From contig CP036432.1 in NCBI GenBank assembly GCA_007753675.1, positions 6,050,394 through 6,114,393 on the forward strand: a DNA stretch of 64,000 bases, given 5' to 3'. Each line of letters begins with the position of its first letter. Within the stretch, counting starts at the first letter, position 1. The translations under genes were made by a program, and so were the position numbers. Origin of the DNA: Stieleria magnilauensis (lineage in GTDB: Bacteria; Planctomycetota; Planctomycetia; Pirellulales; Pirellulaceae). The notes beneath the pieces are model-generated. The model was not told the DNA's origin. It ran no database searches and was given only the letters and a program-made list of their open reading frames with translations. Below are positions 55,963-64,000 of this stretch, piece after piece.

Positions 55963-56319
55963 ATGGACTCAAGCGATACACCACGTAGCAAGCTCAGAGG
56001 TGGATTGAAGATCGACACAGAGGTTGTCGGCACTGGGGTTGTTGCGTCGCGCGGCGATTCAGCCGTGGTCCGACTGGAGATCCGGCTCAATCGTGGAGAC
56101 GTCGTTGCAACGTTTGATGAACATGCTTTTGTGGTTGGCAAACGGCAAGTCATCGCCGCTGTGGACTACGCCGTGGAAGGAATGCAAGTCGGCGGGCATC
56201 GCGAACTGAAAGCCGGTCCGCATCTTTGTTACGGTGCTGCAGGTGTTCCCGGAAAGATTCCCTCGAACGCCGTCTTGTGTATAAGAATCGAACTGCTGCG
56301 TTGCGAGAAATCGGGCTGA
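55963..56319 (+). CDS. FKBP-like peptidyl-prolyl isomerase (cargo)
   Basis: A 118-aa protein with the FKBP core plan: DTEVVGTGVVASRGDSAVVRLEIRLNRGDVV, FDEHAFVVGKRQVIAAVDYAVEGMQVGGHRELKAG, YGAAGVPGKIPSNAVLCIRIELL. Conserved G-M-x-x-G-x-x-R and Y-G-x-x-G-x-x-x-x-I-P residues support a PPIase. It is close behind the propeller-like gene (42 bases). Probably a host-type chaperone picked up by the element; it could alternatively help assembly. Confidence 0.8.
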   Translation: MDSSDTPRSKLRGGLKIDTEVVGTGVVASRGDSAVVRLEIRLNRGDVVATFDEHAFVVGKRQVIAAVDYAVEGMQVGGHRELKAGPHLCYGAAGVPGKIPSNAVLCIRIELLRCEKSG

Positions 56320-56416
56320 CCAATGGGCCGTTCCAAAAGCATCGCCGACAAGTGGTAGCGGAATGGTCGGCGAGCATTTCTCAAAAAATACTCACCTGTT
56401 TCGACTTTTGACTTCG

Positions 56417-56465
56417 AAAGTTGGAAGGTCTAGAGGTAACGGGAAACATCGATTCCTCCTCTAGA
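56417..56465 (+). promoter_or_regulatory. Leader motif E before the portal operon
   Basis: AAAGTTGGAAGGTCTAGAGG (56417-56436) matches motif D. TCTAGAGG (56429-56436) pairs perfectly with CCTCTAGA (56458-56465), seven bases before the ATG of the 66-aa gene. It marks the point where structural genes resume after the cargo block, so it may be their promoter or leader. Confidence 0.5.
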
Positions 56466-56472
56466 TCGTTTG

Positions 56473-56670
56473 ATGGCTGAAAACCTTGAAGATGAGATTC
56501 GCGAGAACGCGAAAGGGCCAGCGAAGGCTTCGGGCGACGCTGGTTCGGTGGAACAGCACAAGCTGACCGATCAGATTGCGGCTGACAAACATCTCGCCGG
56601 CAAGAATGCCGTTGCCAAGCCGCATCGTGGGCTTCGCTTCAACAAGATCGTGCCGCCATCTGCTGGCTGA
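56473..56670 (+). CDS. Small head-joining-like phage protein (66 aa)
   Basis: Starts MAENLEDEIRENAKGPAKASGDAGSVEQHKLTDQIAADKHLAGKNAVAKPHRGLRFNKIVPPSAG. Such short proteins sit directly before the portal gene in lambda-like and gpW-type phages, where they can act as head-completion proteins. The start ATG 56473 follows a TTG one codon earlier. It begins right after leader E. The function is inferred from position and size only. Confidence 0.65.
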   Translation: MAENLEDEIRENAKGPAKASGDAGSVEQHKLTDQIAADKHLAGKNAVAKPHRGLRFNKIVPPSAG

Positions 56671-56730
56671 TCTTTCTTTCGCTCTCCAATTCAAAAGGGC
56701 TGCCGGGGACGGCAACAGGAACCAGCACGG

Positions 56731-58227
56731 ATGCTGAAAAGTTTGTCAGGGATCATCGAGCAATTGCGCGGCGGAGCACTCCATCGCTCCGTCGCCTCTG
56801 GACGCTCGCCCCGGCAGCCCTTCTTCTCACGCTTGCGTGCCAAGTATGACGCTGCGAACACGACACTCGACAACCTCAAACACTGGTCGCGCGCCGACGG
56901 ACTTTCCGCCGCTGCGGCCAACAGCCCCGACGTCCGACGGACGCTGCGCAATCGATCGCGTTACGAAGTCGCCAACAACAGCTACGCACGCGGCATTACG
57001 TTGACGCTCGCCAATGATGTCGTCGGTACCGGGCCTCGGTTGCAGATGCTGACCGCCGACGATGCAGCGAATCGGTTTGTTGAAGCGGAATTCTTCGCGT
57101 GGTGTGAGGCCGTTGGCCTTGCTGAAAAACTGCGGACAATGCGGCTATCGCGAGTTGCCGATGGAGAATCGTTCGGGTTGCTCACCAGCAACGAGCGACT
57201 GGAAACTCCAGTGAATCTGGACCTACGTTTAATTGAAGCCGATCAAGTCGCCTCACCGACTTTGATGCGCGATACACGCCGTTATCTCGATGGCATTCAG
57301 TTTGACGCCGATGGCAACCCGGTATCGTACGACATCCTGAAGAATCACCCCGGCGATGGGCTCTTTGTCGTCGACGATGAATATGACACCGTGCCGGCAG
57401 CGGATGTGGTCCACTACTTTCGCTGCGATCGACCAGGGCAGATTCGCGGTATCCCGGACATCACGCCGGCGTTACCGCTGTTTGCACAACTGAGGCGATT
57501 CACGCTCGCGGTCCTAGCCGCTGCGGAAACGGCCGCTGAATTCGCCGGCATTCTCTACACCGATGCACCGGCGAATGGCGAGGCCGATTCGGCCGAACCT
57601 TTCGAGCCGATCGAGCTTGAGAAGCGAATGCTGCTGACGATGCCCGGTGGCTGGAAGATGGCCCAAATGAAAAGTGAGCAGCCATCGACCACGTACAGCG
57701 AGTTTAAAAAAGAGATCCTCAACGAGATCGCTCGCTGCCTAAACATGCCGTTCAATGTCGCCGCTGGGAATTCGTCGGGCTACAACTATGCCAGTGGGCG
57801 GCTCGATCACCAGACCTATTTCAAATCAATTCGTGTCGAGCAATCGCAACTCTCCCGCGTGGTGCTTGACCGTATCCTGCACGCTTGGCTTCGCGAAGCC
57901 ATTCTCATCGAGGGCTATCTGCCCAATTCGCTTCGCACGCTCGACTCCACATTCGAGCACCAGTGGTTCTGGGACGGCCACGAGCATGTCGATCCTGCCA
58001 AAGAGGCCAATGCGCAAAAGATCCGTCTCGCCAGTCATACGACAACTCTGGCTATCGAATTTGCGCGGCAGGGGCGTGACTGGGAGACGGAACTCAAGCA
58101 ACGCGCGAAAGAACTCGCACTGATGCGTGACCTCGGTCTGACGATCGAGTCCGACGAAACTGATTCTTCATCCGAACCCGAAGTCACGGAAGACCATGCC
58201 GAAGACGCTGAACCCCAAACCGCTTGA
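56731..58227 (+). CDS. Phage portal protein (lambda family)
   Basis: A 498-aa protein with lambda-portal features: RNRSRYEVANNSYARGITLTLANDVVGTGPRLQ (about 75-110), RLSRVADGESFGLL, the clip-type YDILKNHPGD, a VVHYFRCDRPGQIRGIPDITPAL segment, and DHQTYFKSIRVEQ near 360. It forms the dodecameric vertex through which DNA passes. Its stop overlaps the start of the protease-capsid gene by 32 bases. Confidence 0.9.
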   Translation: MLKSLSGIIEQLRGGALHRSVASGRSPRQPFFSRLRAKYDAANTTLDNLKHWSRADGLSAAAANSPDVRRTLRNRSRYEVANNSYARGITLTLANDVVGTGPRLQMLTADDAANRFVEAEFFAWCEAVGLAEKLRTMRLSRVADGESFGLLTSNERLETPVNLDLRLIEADQVASPTLMRDTRRYLDGIQFDADGNPVSYDILKNHPGDGLFVVDDEYDTVPAADVVHYFRCDRPGQIRGIPDITPALPLFAQLRRFTLAVLAAAETAAEFAGILYTDAPANGEADSAEPFEPIELEKRMLLTMPGGWKMAQMKSEQPSTTYSEFKKEILNEIARCLNMPFNVAAGNSSGYNYASGRLDHQTYFKSIRVEQSQLSRVVLDRILHAWLREAILIEGYLPNSLRTLDSTFEHQWFWDGHEHVDPAKEANAQKIRLASHTTTLAIEFARQGRDWETELKQRAKELALMRDLGLTIESDETDSSSEPEVTEDHAEDAEPQTA

Positions 58228-60217
58228 AGCTGAAGCCGAATCCGTCCCCAGTTCGCTACGCATCGTCTGCGATGACGCGGCGACAATCACGCTCGCCGCA
58301 GCCGATCCGCCGGTCGAAGGCGATGACAAACCGGCGCTGCGGAAGTTTTCGATGGTCGCATACACCGGCGGAGCGATGCGGCTGGGCGGTTGGCCGTATC
58401 CGGTCGTGGTTGACTTGGCAGGTTTGCGAGTGACTCGCAAGTCACGACCGATTTTAAAAGACCACGACCGTGGCAGCATCGTTGGCCATACCGACGACAT
58501 CAGGATCAGCGAACGATCATTGGAGGTCGCTGGCGTCATTTCCGGAGTTGGAACAACGGCCCAGGAAGTGATCGCGACCAGCGAGAACGGTTTCCCATGG
58601 CAGGCATCGCTCGGAGCCAGTGCCGACAAGGTGGTCTTCATCCCGGAAGGCAAAACCGCCAAAGCCAATGGACGCGATCACAACGGCCCACTCTACATCG
58701 CTCGCAAGTCCACCCTTGGTGAGGTGTCCTTCGTCGCCCTCGGCGCGGACGACAACACCGAAGCCCGCGTCGCTGCCGGCCAGGCGGACGAAGACAATCC
58801 GGAATCCGGCGGTGAAGAAACCACAGACGACCTCGAACCTGTCAACGCGAGTCTCGACATGAGCACGAAGCCGAAAGCCAAACCTCAGCCGCTCTCGGCC
58901 GTCGAACAGATGCGTGCCGAAGCCGCCGCCGAATCGCGTCGCATCGCCGGCATTCGCAAGCTGTGCGGTGACAAGCATCCCACCATCGAAGCCGATGCGA
59001 TCGAGCAAGGCTGGTCCATCACCAAAACGGAACTTGCCGTGTTGCGAAGCGAACGCCCCAAAGCTCCCGACCAATCGCAACATTCGCCGCGGTACAACCG
59101 TGAGGTCCTTGAAGCCGCGGCTTGCTTGTCGGTCGGGATCGACGAAAAGACACTGCTCGCAAGCTATGGCGAACGCACTCTCGAAGCGGCGCATCCGCTC
59201 CGTCATATTGGCTTGAAGGAACTCGTCGCCGAGTGTGCTCGCAGTGAAGGCATTGATGTGCCTCGCGTCTTCGGCGACGGAACGGAAACTATCCGCGCCG
59301 GTTTTTCTTCTATGAGCCTGCCGAGCATCATGGAAAACGTCATGAACAAGACGTTGCTCGCGGCTTATCAGAACACACCGATCGCCGCTTTCGATCTGTG
59401 CAGTGTCGGCACCGTCTCCGACTTCAAAGAGGTGTCACGCTATCGCTTGCTTGGTACCGGCGGCTTTGAACAGGTCGCTCCCGACGGCGAGCTCAAACAT
59501 GGAAAACTATCGGACCAGAAATTCACAAATAAGGCCGATACGTACGGTCAGATTCTCACGCTGACTCGGCACGACATCATCAACGATGATCTCAACGCGT
59601 TCATGGACATCCCACGCCAAATGGGACGCAGCGGCGCCGAATCAATCGATGACCTGTTCTTCACACTGCTACTGAAGAATTCTGGCTTCTTCTCGTCGGG
59701 TAACGCGAACTTGCTCGAAGGTGTCGACACCAAGTTCGGGCCGGACAGCCTTACCGTTGCCAAGACGACCTTCCGCAAGCAGAAGGCTGGCCCCGGCGGC
59801 AAGCCGAAAGACCAGAAGCCGATCAACATTCGTCCCGAGTACCTGGTTGTGCCGGTCGAATTGGAAACCGAAGCGGAACTGTTGATGGGTTCAGCCCAGT
59901 TGATGATCGACGCACAAGGTTCGCCGACCAAGATTCCGGTCGACAACCCGCACCGTAACAAATACCGCATCATTTCAACGCCGCATCTGTCGGACTCGTA
60001 TTACCAAGGTGCTTCTAGCACAGCTTGGTATCTCTTCGCCAATCCGCGAGTCCTGCCGGCCTTTGAGATCGTGTTCCTCAACGGCCGCCGCACGCCGGTG
60101 ATCGAACGTGTCGAGATGCCGCCGAACACCCTCGGCATGGGCTTCCGCTCCTACATCGACTTCGGCGTCAACAGCCAAGACCACCGTGCCGCAGTGAAAG
60201 TCACCGGCGAAGCGTAA
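58196..60217 (+). CDS. Prohead protease / major capsid protein fusion
   Basis: A 673-aa protein. The N-terminal part (about 1-210) resembles HK97-type prohead serine proteases (RPILKDHDRGSIVGHTDDI, GFPWQASLGASADKVVF, TLGEVSFVALGADDNTEARVA). A charged scaffold-like segment (about 220-320) follows. The C-terminal 330 residues are the capsid: RLLGTGGFEQVAPDGELKHGKL, GQILTLTRHDIINDDLNAFMDIP, IRPEYLVVPVELE, PHLSDSYYQGASSTAWYLF, which resembles Mu gpT-type heads. Maturation probably separates them. The start lies inside the portal gene. Confidence 0.85.
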   Translation: MPKTLNPKPLEAEAESVPSSLRIVCDDAATITLAAADPPVEGDDKPALRKFSMVAYTGGAMRLGGWPYPVVVDLAGLRVTRKSRPILKDHDRGSIVGHTDDIRISERSLEVAGVISGVGTTAQEVIATSENGFPWQASLGASADKVVFIPEGKTAKANGRDHNGPLYIARKSTLGEVSFVALGADDNTEARVAAGQADEDNPESGGEETTDDLEPVNASLDMSTKPKAKPQPLSAVEQMRAEAAAESRRIAGIRKLCGDKHPTIEADAIEQGWSITKTELAVLRSERPKAPDQSQHSPRYNREVLEAAACLSVGIDEKTLLASYGERTLEAAHPLRHIGLKELVAECARSEGIDVPRVFGDGTETIRAGFSSMSLPSIMENVMNKTLLAAYQNTPIAAFDLCSVGTVSDFKEVSRYRLLGTGGFEQVAPDGELKHGKLSDQKFTNKADTYGQILTLTRHDIINDDLNAFMDIPRQMGRSGAESIDDLFFTLLLKNSGFFSSGNANLLEGVDTKFGPDSLTVAKTTFRKQKAGPGGKPKDQKPINIRPEYLVVPVELETEAELLMGSAQLMIDAQGSPTKIPVDNPHRNKYRIISTPHLSDSYYQGASSTAWYLFANPRVLPAFEIVFLNGRRTPVIERVEMPPNTLGMGFRSYIDFGVNSQDHRAAVKVTGEA

Positions 60218-60280
60218 TCCCTAGCAGTCATGTCTTTCCCGCGGTAGCAACACACGCGATCACGTCCATTTGAGGTTCTT

Positions 60281-60613
60281 ATGTCTGCAGCAGAGTTTGT
60301 TCACGATGGAGCGGCCATCGACCATACACCCGTCGCCGACCTTGCATCAGGAGAGATCGTGGTGCAGGGCGATCTTGTCGGCATTACGCGACGAGCGATT
60401 AAAGCCGACACGCTCGGCTCAATAGCCGTTGAGGGTGTGTTTGACGTGCCCAAAGATCCTGTCGCCGCGGTTGCCTTCACCGTAGGCCAGAAAGTTTACG
60501 TTGACGGAAGCAACGAGCCGCAGACGACAGCGACCGGAAACAAATTGCTGGGCAAGGCGGTGTTGGCGGCTGCAGCCGGCGATGAAAGTGTGCGTGTCCG
60601 GCTGAGCCAATAG
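60281..60613 (+). CDS. DUF2190 capsid-decoration-like protein, copy 1
   Basis: A 110-aa protein. The pattern FVHDGAAIDHTPVADLASGEIVVQGDLVGITRR, EGVFDVPKD, GQKVYVDGSNEPQTTATGNKLLGKAVLAAAAGDESVRVRL is DUF2190, found next to capsid genes and thought to stabilise or decorate the head. A closely related gene lies 21 bases downstream. Confidence 0.85.
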   Translation: MSAAEFVHDGAAIDHTPVADLASGEIVVQGDLVGITRRAIKADTLGSIAVEGVFDVPKDPVAAVAFTVGQKVYVDGSNEPQTTATGNKLLGKAVLAAAAGDESVRVRLSQ

Positions 60614-60633
60614 CGATAGGACGCTGACACGCG

Positions 60634-60960
60634 ATGCCCGCAGCCTTCCTGCACAACGGATCGACCGTTGACTTTGTTCCTGCTGCGGACGTGCCCGCCG
60701 GTTCGATCGTTGTATTGGGGGAACTCGTTGGCATCAGTAGATTCTTCGTCGCCGCAGGTGGTACCGGCGCGATCACTGTCCGCGGTGTGTTCGACGTTAT
60801 GAAAGATCCGTCGACCGACATCGCCGTTGGCACGCGACTTTATTGGTCGACCGTCAGTTGGCACGTCGTCAAAACGGCCAGCGGACACCCGTTGCTTGGC
60901 AAGTCAATTTTGCCAGCGGCGCCGGGCAGTTCTTACGTTCGCGTCCTGCTGACGCAATAG
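60634..60960 (+). CDS. DUF2190 capsid-decoration-like protein, copy 2
   Basis: A 108-aa protein colinear with copy 1 (FLHNGSTVDFVPAADVPAGSIVVLGELVGISRF, RGVFDVMKDPSTDIAVGTRLYWSTVSWHVVKTASGHPLLGKSILPAAPGSSYVRVLL). The pair arose by tandem duplication. One could be a decoration protein and the other a spike or vertex variant; the sequence does not tell which. Confidence 0.82.
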   Translation: MPAAFLHNGSTVDFVPAADVPAGSIVVLGELVGISRFFVAAGGTGAITVRGVFDVMKDPSTDIAVGTRLYWSTVSWHVVKTASGHPLLGKSILPAAPGSSYVRVLLTQ

Positions 60961-60989
60961 TCCCCGTGCACCTTGAAGAGGAAAGCCGA

Positions 60990-61604
60990 GTGAAAGGGTT
61001 CCCGCGTGCGATTGCCACTGCATTTTTGCTTCTGCTCCTGACGGGATGTTTGCCGGAGCAGTCAGTACGGGTCCGTCCTCTACCTGCACCGCCAGCGGAA
61101 CGACCTGTCGCCAACCTTCCGCCGCAGCTGCACCAACGAAACTGGACTGGCCGGCTGAATCAAGGCAGCTGCGTCCATGCGTCGCTGGTCAATCACCTGC
61201 GTTGGCTCAACGAGTATGAACTTGGCGAACGCTGGCGAGCAACTTACAGCGATGGCGAGTGGGACACGCGGCTGCGGAACCGACTCGATGCCGCCGACAT
61301 CGACTACAGCTACACGGTCAAAGCCGACCCGAGGTTTCTGGACTGGGCCAACGCAACACGTCGCGGCGCGATTCTGTGGTGGAAGCCGGCTCACTGTTGC
61401 ACCTTCGTCGGCTGGGTCCAGCGCAACGGTCAGCAATACGCCGCAATTCTTGACAACAACTATCCCGGTCGGTTTGAGCTCACCCCGCGCGAACAATTCG
61501 TACGCCTCTGGGCGGGCTACGGCGGATTTGCCCTGACCGTCATGGAAGACCCGGCCAGTTCCTTGCCCTACCGAAGTTACGAAATTCTTGACGGGTCGTA
61601 TTAA
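60990..61604 (+). CDS. Lipoprotein with papain-like fold
   Basis: A 204-aa protein from GTG 60990 with AGAGG before it. A signal peptide with a lipobox (LLLTGC near residue 18) shows it is a membrane-anchored lipoprotein. The rest fits a Cys-His-Asn/Asp papain-like fold: NQGSCVHASLVNHLRWL (Cys near 55), HCCTFVGW and LDNNYPGRFEL. A phage lipoprotein of this kind could act at the envelope, in entry exclusion or lysis control, or cut a protein. Activity is unproven. Confidence 0.7.
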   Translation: MKGFPRAIATAFLLLLLTGCLPEQSVRVRPLPAPPAERPVANLPPQLHQRNWTGRLNQGSCVHASLVNHLRWLNEYELGERWRATYSDGEWDTRLRNRLDAADIDYSYTVKADPRFLDWANATRRGAILWWKPAHCCTFVGWVQRNGQQYAAILDNNYPGRFELTPREQFVRLWAGYGGFALTVMEDPASSLPYRSYEILDGSY

Positions 61605-61665
61605 GTCGATCGTCGTGCAACCAACGACCGGCAATACACTTTTTCTGCTTGGAGCAACGTGAAAA

Positions 61666-62694
61666 ATGAAGGATGAAATTCGGATCCGGCTGAGCGTCGG
61701 CCTGATCGTTGTCGCGGTGCTGCATGCGGTCCTGCTCGGTGCGGTTTTCTCTGCACTGCATCGAACACCCAATCCACAGCCGAAAGACGAGTGGCAACTA
61801 CCGACAGCGCGGCCGACTCCACAAGTTGGACGGCAAATCGAAAAGCTGCGCGAACCGGCTCAGGTGAACCTGGAAGCTCAAGGCGAACTCAAACAGCAAT
61901 CTGGCTATTGCCCGCCGTCTTGTCCACCGGTTGTTCGGCCCACGATTCGACCGTATCGCGTCGTTCCCACCAGGCCGGCCGTTAAGCCATCCACTCCCAC
62001 GCCGTCGACCGTGCCTGCGCCCACCGTGCCGGCGCCGATCATTGTCACGCCCACCAATCCAAGCGGTAGCGCGGTTCCCGAGACTACGTCGAAGCGATAC
62101 CAGATCGCTTTGTTTGTCGGCAATGACGCAAGGAGCCAGCAGTTGCTGGAATGGTTCAACGACGACGCCAAGCTCTCGAAACTCCGGCAAAGCTGCGAGT
62201 TCCAGGTTTACACCCAGAGCAACGCTCTCTACAAGACCCGCTTTGCCGACATCGTTCCCGCCAGCCAGTTCCCTGTCGTTCTTTTCCAGGATTCAAGCGG
62301 CGGTCATGTTCACGCGGCTGGCTACACGATGTTGCCATCGACTCCGGCAGAACTCTATGACGATCTGCGTTACGGCTACGAACTCTATCAGCAAACGCGG
62401 CAAGCTCAGAAGACTGGTGCCCTCAAGTCGCGTGGCTATTCCTGGGACTCAGCGATCTCGCCAACGCTCCAACTCTCTCCCGAAGATTGCCCAGACGGCT
62501 ATTGTCCGATCGAACCGACCGAGCCCACATGGCGGCCCTTCGATCGAGACCGTGATCGCGAGCCACTCTTTGACCGTGATTCCGACGGCCGAAAAGCCCT
62601 GATTTGGGCAGGTGCTGGCGAATTGGCGACGCTCGCGTTGATTGTCGTCGCGGTCATTCTGCTCGGATTCATTCTCATCAAGCGAGGCATGTAA
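61666..62694 (+). CDS. Two-TM protein with thioredoxin-like central domain
   Basis: A 342-aa protein. A transmembrane helix lies near residues 8-30 (LIVVAVLHAVLLGAVFSAL) and another at the C-terminus (LATLALIVVAVILLGFILIK, 320-339). Between them is a Pro/Thr-rich spacer (about 85-135) and a domain of about 100 residues (YQIALFVGNDARSQQLLEWFNDDAKLSKLRQSCEFQVYTQSN, PVVLFQDSSGGHVHAAG) with thioredoxin-like alternation. It carries no CxxC there, so not a disulphide reductase. The next small gene encodes another membrane-anchored protein. Confidence 0.6.
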   Translation: MKDEIRIRLSVGLIVVAVLHAVLLGAVFSALHRTPNPQPKDEWQLPTARPTPQVGRQIEKLREPAQVNLEAQGELKQQSGYCPPSCPPVVRPTIRPYRVVPTRPAVKPSTPTPSTVPAPTVPAPIIVTPTNPSGSAVPETTSKRYQIALFVGNDARSQQLLEWFNDDAKLSKLRQSCEFQVYTQSNALYKTRFADIVPASQFPVVLFQDSSGGHVHAAGYTMLPSTPAELYDDLRYGYELYQQTRQAQKTGALKSRGYSWDSAISPTLQLSPEDCPDGYCPIEPTEPTWRPFDRDRDREPLFDRDSDGRKALIWAGAGELATLALIVVAVILLGFILIKRGM

Positions 62695-62699
62695 GGCTC

Positions 62700-62978
62700 A
62701 TGATTCTTGGAATTGCAACCGTTGTCGTCCTGGTGCTCGTTGCCGTGGCCTTGCTGCCGACAAAGAAACGCGACCGAGACGGTAACAATCTCAACTTCAC
62801 CCAGCCGTTCGTCCGGCCGACCAACTACCGGCAACAACAACTCAACGAAGAAGCCGAAGCGATCGCCGACGAATATCAACGGCGAGCCGATGAGGCGTGG
62901 CGTGACGAGCTGGGCGAGAAGGCAGCGACGCTGCTCAAGTCGAAGCCCACAACCACATCACGGTCGTCCAAATCGTGA
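62700..62978 (+). CDS. Small membrane-anchored charged protein
   Basis: A 92-aa protein: an N-terminal membrane helix (ILGIATVVVLVLVAVALLP) followed by a highly charged helical tail (QQQLNEEAEAIADEYQRRADEAWRDELGEKAATLL). The stop overlaps the next gene (GTGA). It could be part of a spanin- or exclusion-like membrane pair with its neighbour. Function unknown. Confidence 0.6.
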   Translation: MILGIATVVVLVLVAVALLPTKKRDRDGNNLNFTQPFVRPTNYRQQQLNEEAEAIADEYQRRADEAWRDELGEKAATLLKSKPTTTSRSSKS

Positions 62979-63355
62979 GCGACCTGCTGCAGCGTGGTCA
63001 GGCGTGGCTGTCTGACAAACTGACCAAGCACGCATCGCGATTGGTGACCTATCAACGCGACGAGCTATCCGTCGAGTTGGCGGCCACGATCGGAAAGTCG
63101 GAATACGAGCAGGACGACGGCGAAGGGATCATCACCCGCGCTCAAGTCCGTGATTTTCTGATCAACTCCAAAGACCTGCTCAGCAGCGACATCGGCACCT
63201 GGCCTCGCCGTGGTGACCGCATTCTCGAAACGGATGGTGACACGACGTTCGTTTACGAGCTGATGTCGATCGGCAATGAACCGCCTTGGCGCTATAGCGA
63301 TCCCTTTCGCGTCAAACTCCGCATCCACACCAAACTGGTCGATACCCTTTCATGA
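62975..63355 (+). CDS. Head-tail connector-like protein
   Basis: A 126-aa protein from GTG 62975, overlapping its neighbours at both ends. The beta-rich C-terminus (WPRRGDRILETDGDTTFVYELMSIGNEPPWRYSDPFRVKLRIHTKLV) resembles lambda FII-type head-tail attachment proteins, which join the neck to the tail. Called from position and composition; exact family uncertain. Confidence 0.6.
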   Translation: MSDLLQRGQAWLSDKLTKHASRLVTYQRDELSVELAATIGKSEYEQDDGEGIITRAQVRDFLINSKDLLSSDIGTWPRRGDRILETDGDTTFVYELMSIGNEPPWRYSDPFRVKLRIHTKLVDTLS

Positions 63356-63795
63356 CCGCGACTCCCGCCACAATCATTCAAATCGCCGAGAGCGTTGTCG
63401 CCGAAATCAATGCCGGCGACTTCAGCAAACCGAATCTGGCGGCCCAGCGACTCTACGTTCCTAACTTCGATCTCGAGGACATGAAGGAATTGCGAGTCAC
63501 GGTGGTGCCGCGTGAGGTCGAGTACTTGCCACTTGACCGAGCAAGCAACAAATTTCACGCGACGATCGACGTGGCAGTCCAGAAAAAGTTTTCCAAAGGC
63601 GACGCCAAAGAGATCGACCCACTCGTCTTCTTTGTCGAGGAATTGGCCGACTACTTCCGCCTCAAGCGACTGAACTCGTTCGTCGCCGCTCGCTGTGTGA
63701 AAGTCGAGAACGCGGTTCTATACTCGGTCGAACACTGGACGCAATTGAACCAATTCACCAGCCTGCTGACGCTCACCTTCGAATTGGCCAAGTGA
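63352..63795 (+). CDS. Tail terminator-like protein
   Basis: A 147-aa alpha/beta protein (TIIQIAESVVAEINAGDFSKPN, LEDMKELRVTVVPREVEY, EEIDPLVFFVEELADYFRLKRL, LFTLTFELAK-like end). In tailed phages, a protein of this size and pattern sits between the connector and the tail protein genes (gpU / Ne1-like). ATGA/GTGA overlaps join it to both sides. Confidence 0.55.
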   Translation: MTATPATIIQIAESVVAEINAGDFSKPNLAAQRLYVPNFDLEDMKELRVTVVPREVEYLPLDRASNKFHATIDVAVQKKFSKGDAKEIDPLVFFVEELADYFRLKRLNSFVAARCVKVENAVLYSVEHWTQLNQFTSLLTLTFELAK

Positions 63796-64000
63796 TCCAG
63801 ATCCGGACACGTGTCCGCTTTAACCAAAGCCAGGTTCAAAAGAAGGTCCAGGCCGCCAACTTTCGATCGCTCGGGCACGCGGCCGGAACGATTCGACTGA
63901 CCGCCAAACGGTCGATCCGCAAACGTAAAAAACCGTCCAGCCCCGGATCGCCACCTCACACGCAGACCGGCATGCTCCGTCGCGTGATTCGCTACGAGGT
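63792..64000 (+). CDS. HK97 gp10-like tail/neck protein (partial)
   Basis: Starts at GTG 63792, overlapping the preceding stop (GTGA), and is cut off by the window end after about 69 residues. The visible PSSPGSPPHTQTGMLRRVIRYEV is the signature proline-Gly-x-Pro-Pro-His...TG-LRR found in HK97 gp10-like neck or tail-completion proteins. The rest is not visible. Confidence 0.75.
   Translation, partial: MIQIRTRVRFNQSQVQKKVQAANFRSLGHAAGTIRLTAKRSIRKRKKPSSPGSPPHTQTGMLRRVIRYE

Overview
The window looks like a Planctomycetes chromosome, probably a marine Pirellulaceae (Rhodopirellula-like) genome. The signs are a secreted ThuA / membrane-bound-dehydrogenase / HEAT / cytochrome-c fusion of the Pirellula-Verrucomicrobium type, a Tat-exported Gfo/Idh/MocA oxidoreductase, DUF2924-recombinase cassettes, and mid-to-high GC coding DNA. 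Nothing in the sequence fixes the species.

Layout. (1) Bases 1 to about 6800 are the end of a first phage-like element: a partial AAA ATPase, a 79-aa protein, an ECF-like sigma factor and a two-gene module of unknown function read leftwards; a DUF2924, large serine recombinase and HTH cassette reads rightwards. (2) Bases 6911-9456 hold a possible conflict gene, a nucleoside-phosphorylase domain fused to a terpene-cyclase-like helical domain. (3) A solo DDE transposase lies at 10145-11221. (4) Bases 11233-29150 form a divergent xylan-degradation locus. The left arm has XylR, an oxidoreductase, a flavodoxin-fold reductase, MarR and a GH10-SGNH enzyme. The right arm has the PVC-type dehydrogenase giant, a triple esterase, a GH10-esterase and a BD-FAE-like esterase. 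(5) From 29473 to the end runs a second, related but clearly diverged element in mirror orientation. It starts with the same HTH / recombinase / DUF2924 cassette, then the two-gene module, LexA, a divergent control region, the sigma factor, and a replication block (79-aa protein, ATPase, DUF669, RusA, helicase, prim-pol). Next come a ParB-methyltransferase, an island of about ten short reverse-strand genes, the terminase, four cargo genes, the portal, a prohead protease-capsid fusion, two DUF2190 proteins, membrane and lipoproteins, and head-tail connectors, cut off at base 64000.

How it works together. The xylan locus encodes secreted xylanases and acetyl or feruloyl esterases that trim decorated xylan, with XylR as the likely sensor. 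The second element looks like a complete tailed-phage genome up to the connectors, with LexA-type (SOS) control and its own sigma factor. Two sets of short sequences deserve attention: a leader motif that differs between the two elements but sits before equivalent genes, and a second motif repeated four times that starts each transcription unit of the reverse-strand island, each unit being preceded by an apparent terminator.

Limits. All functions come from reading motifs and family resemblance by eye, without searches. Start codons were chosen from ribosome-binding sites, overlaps and the alignment of the two elements.
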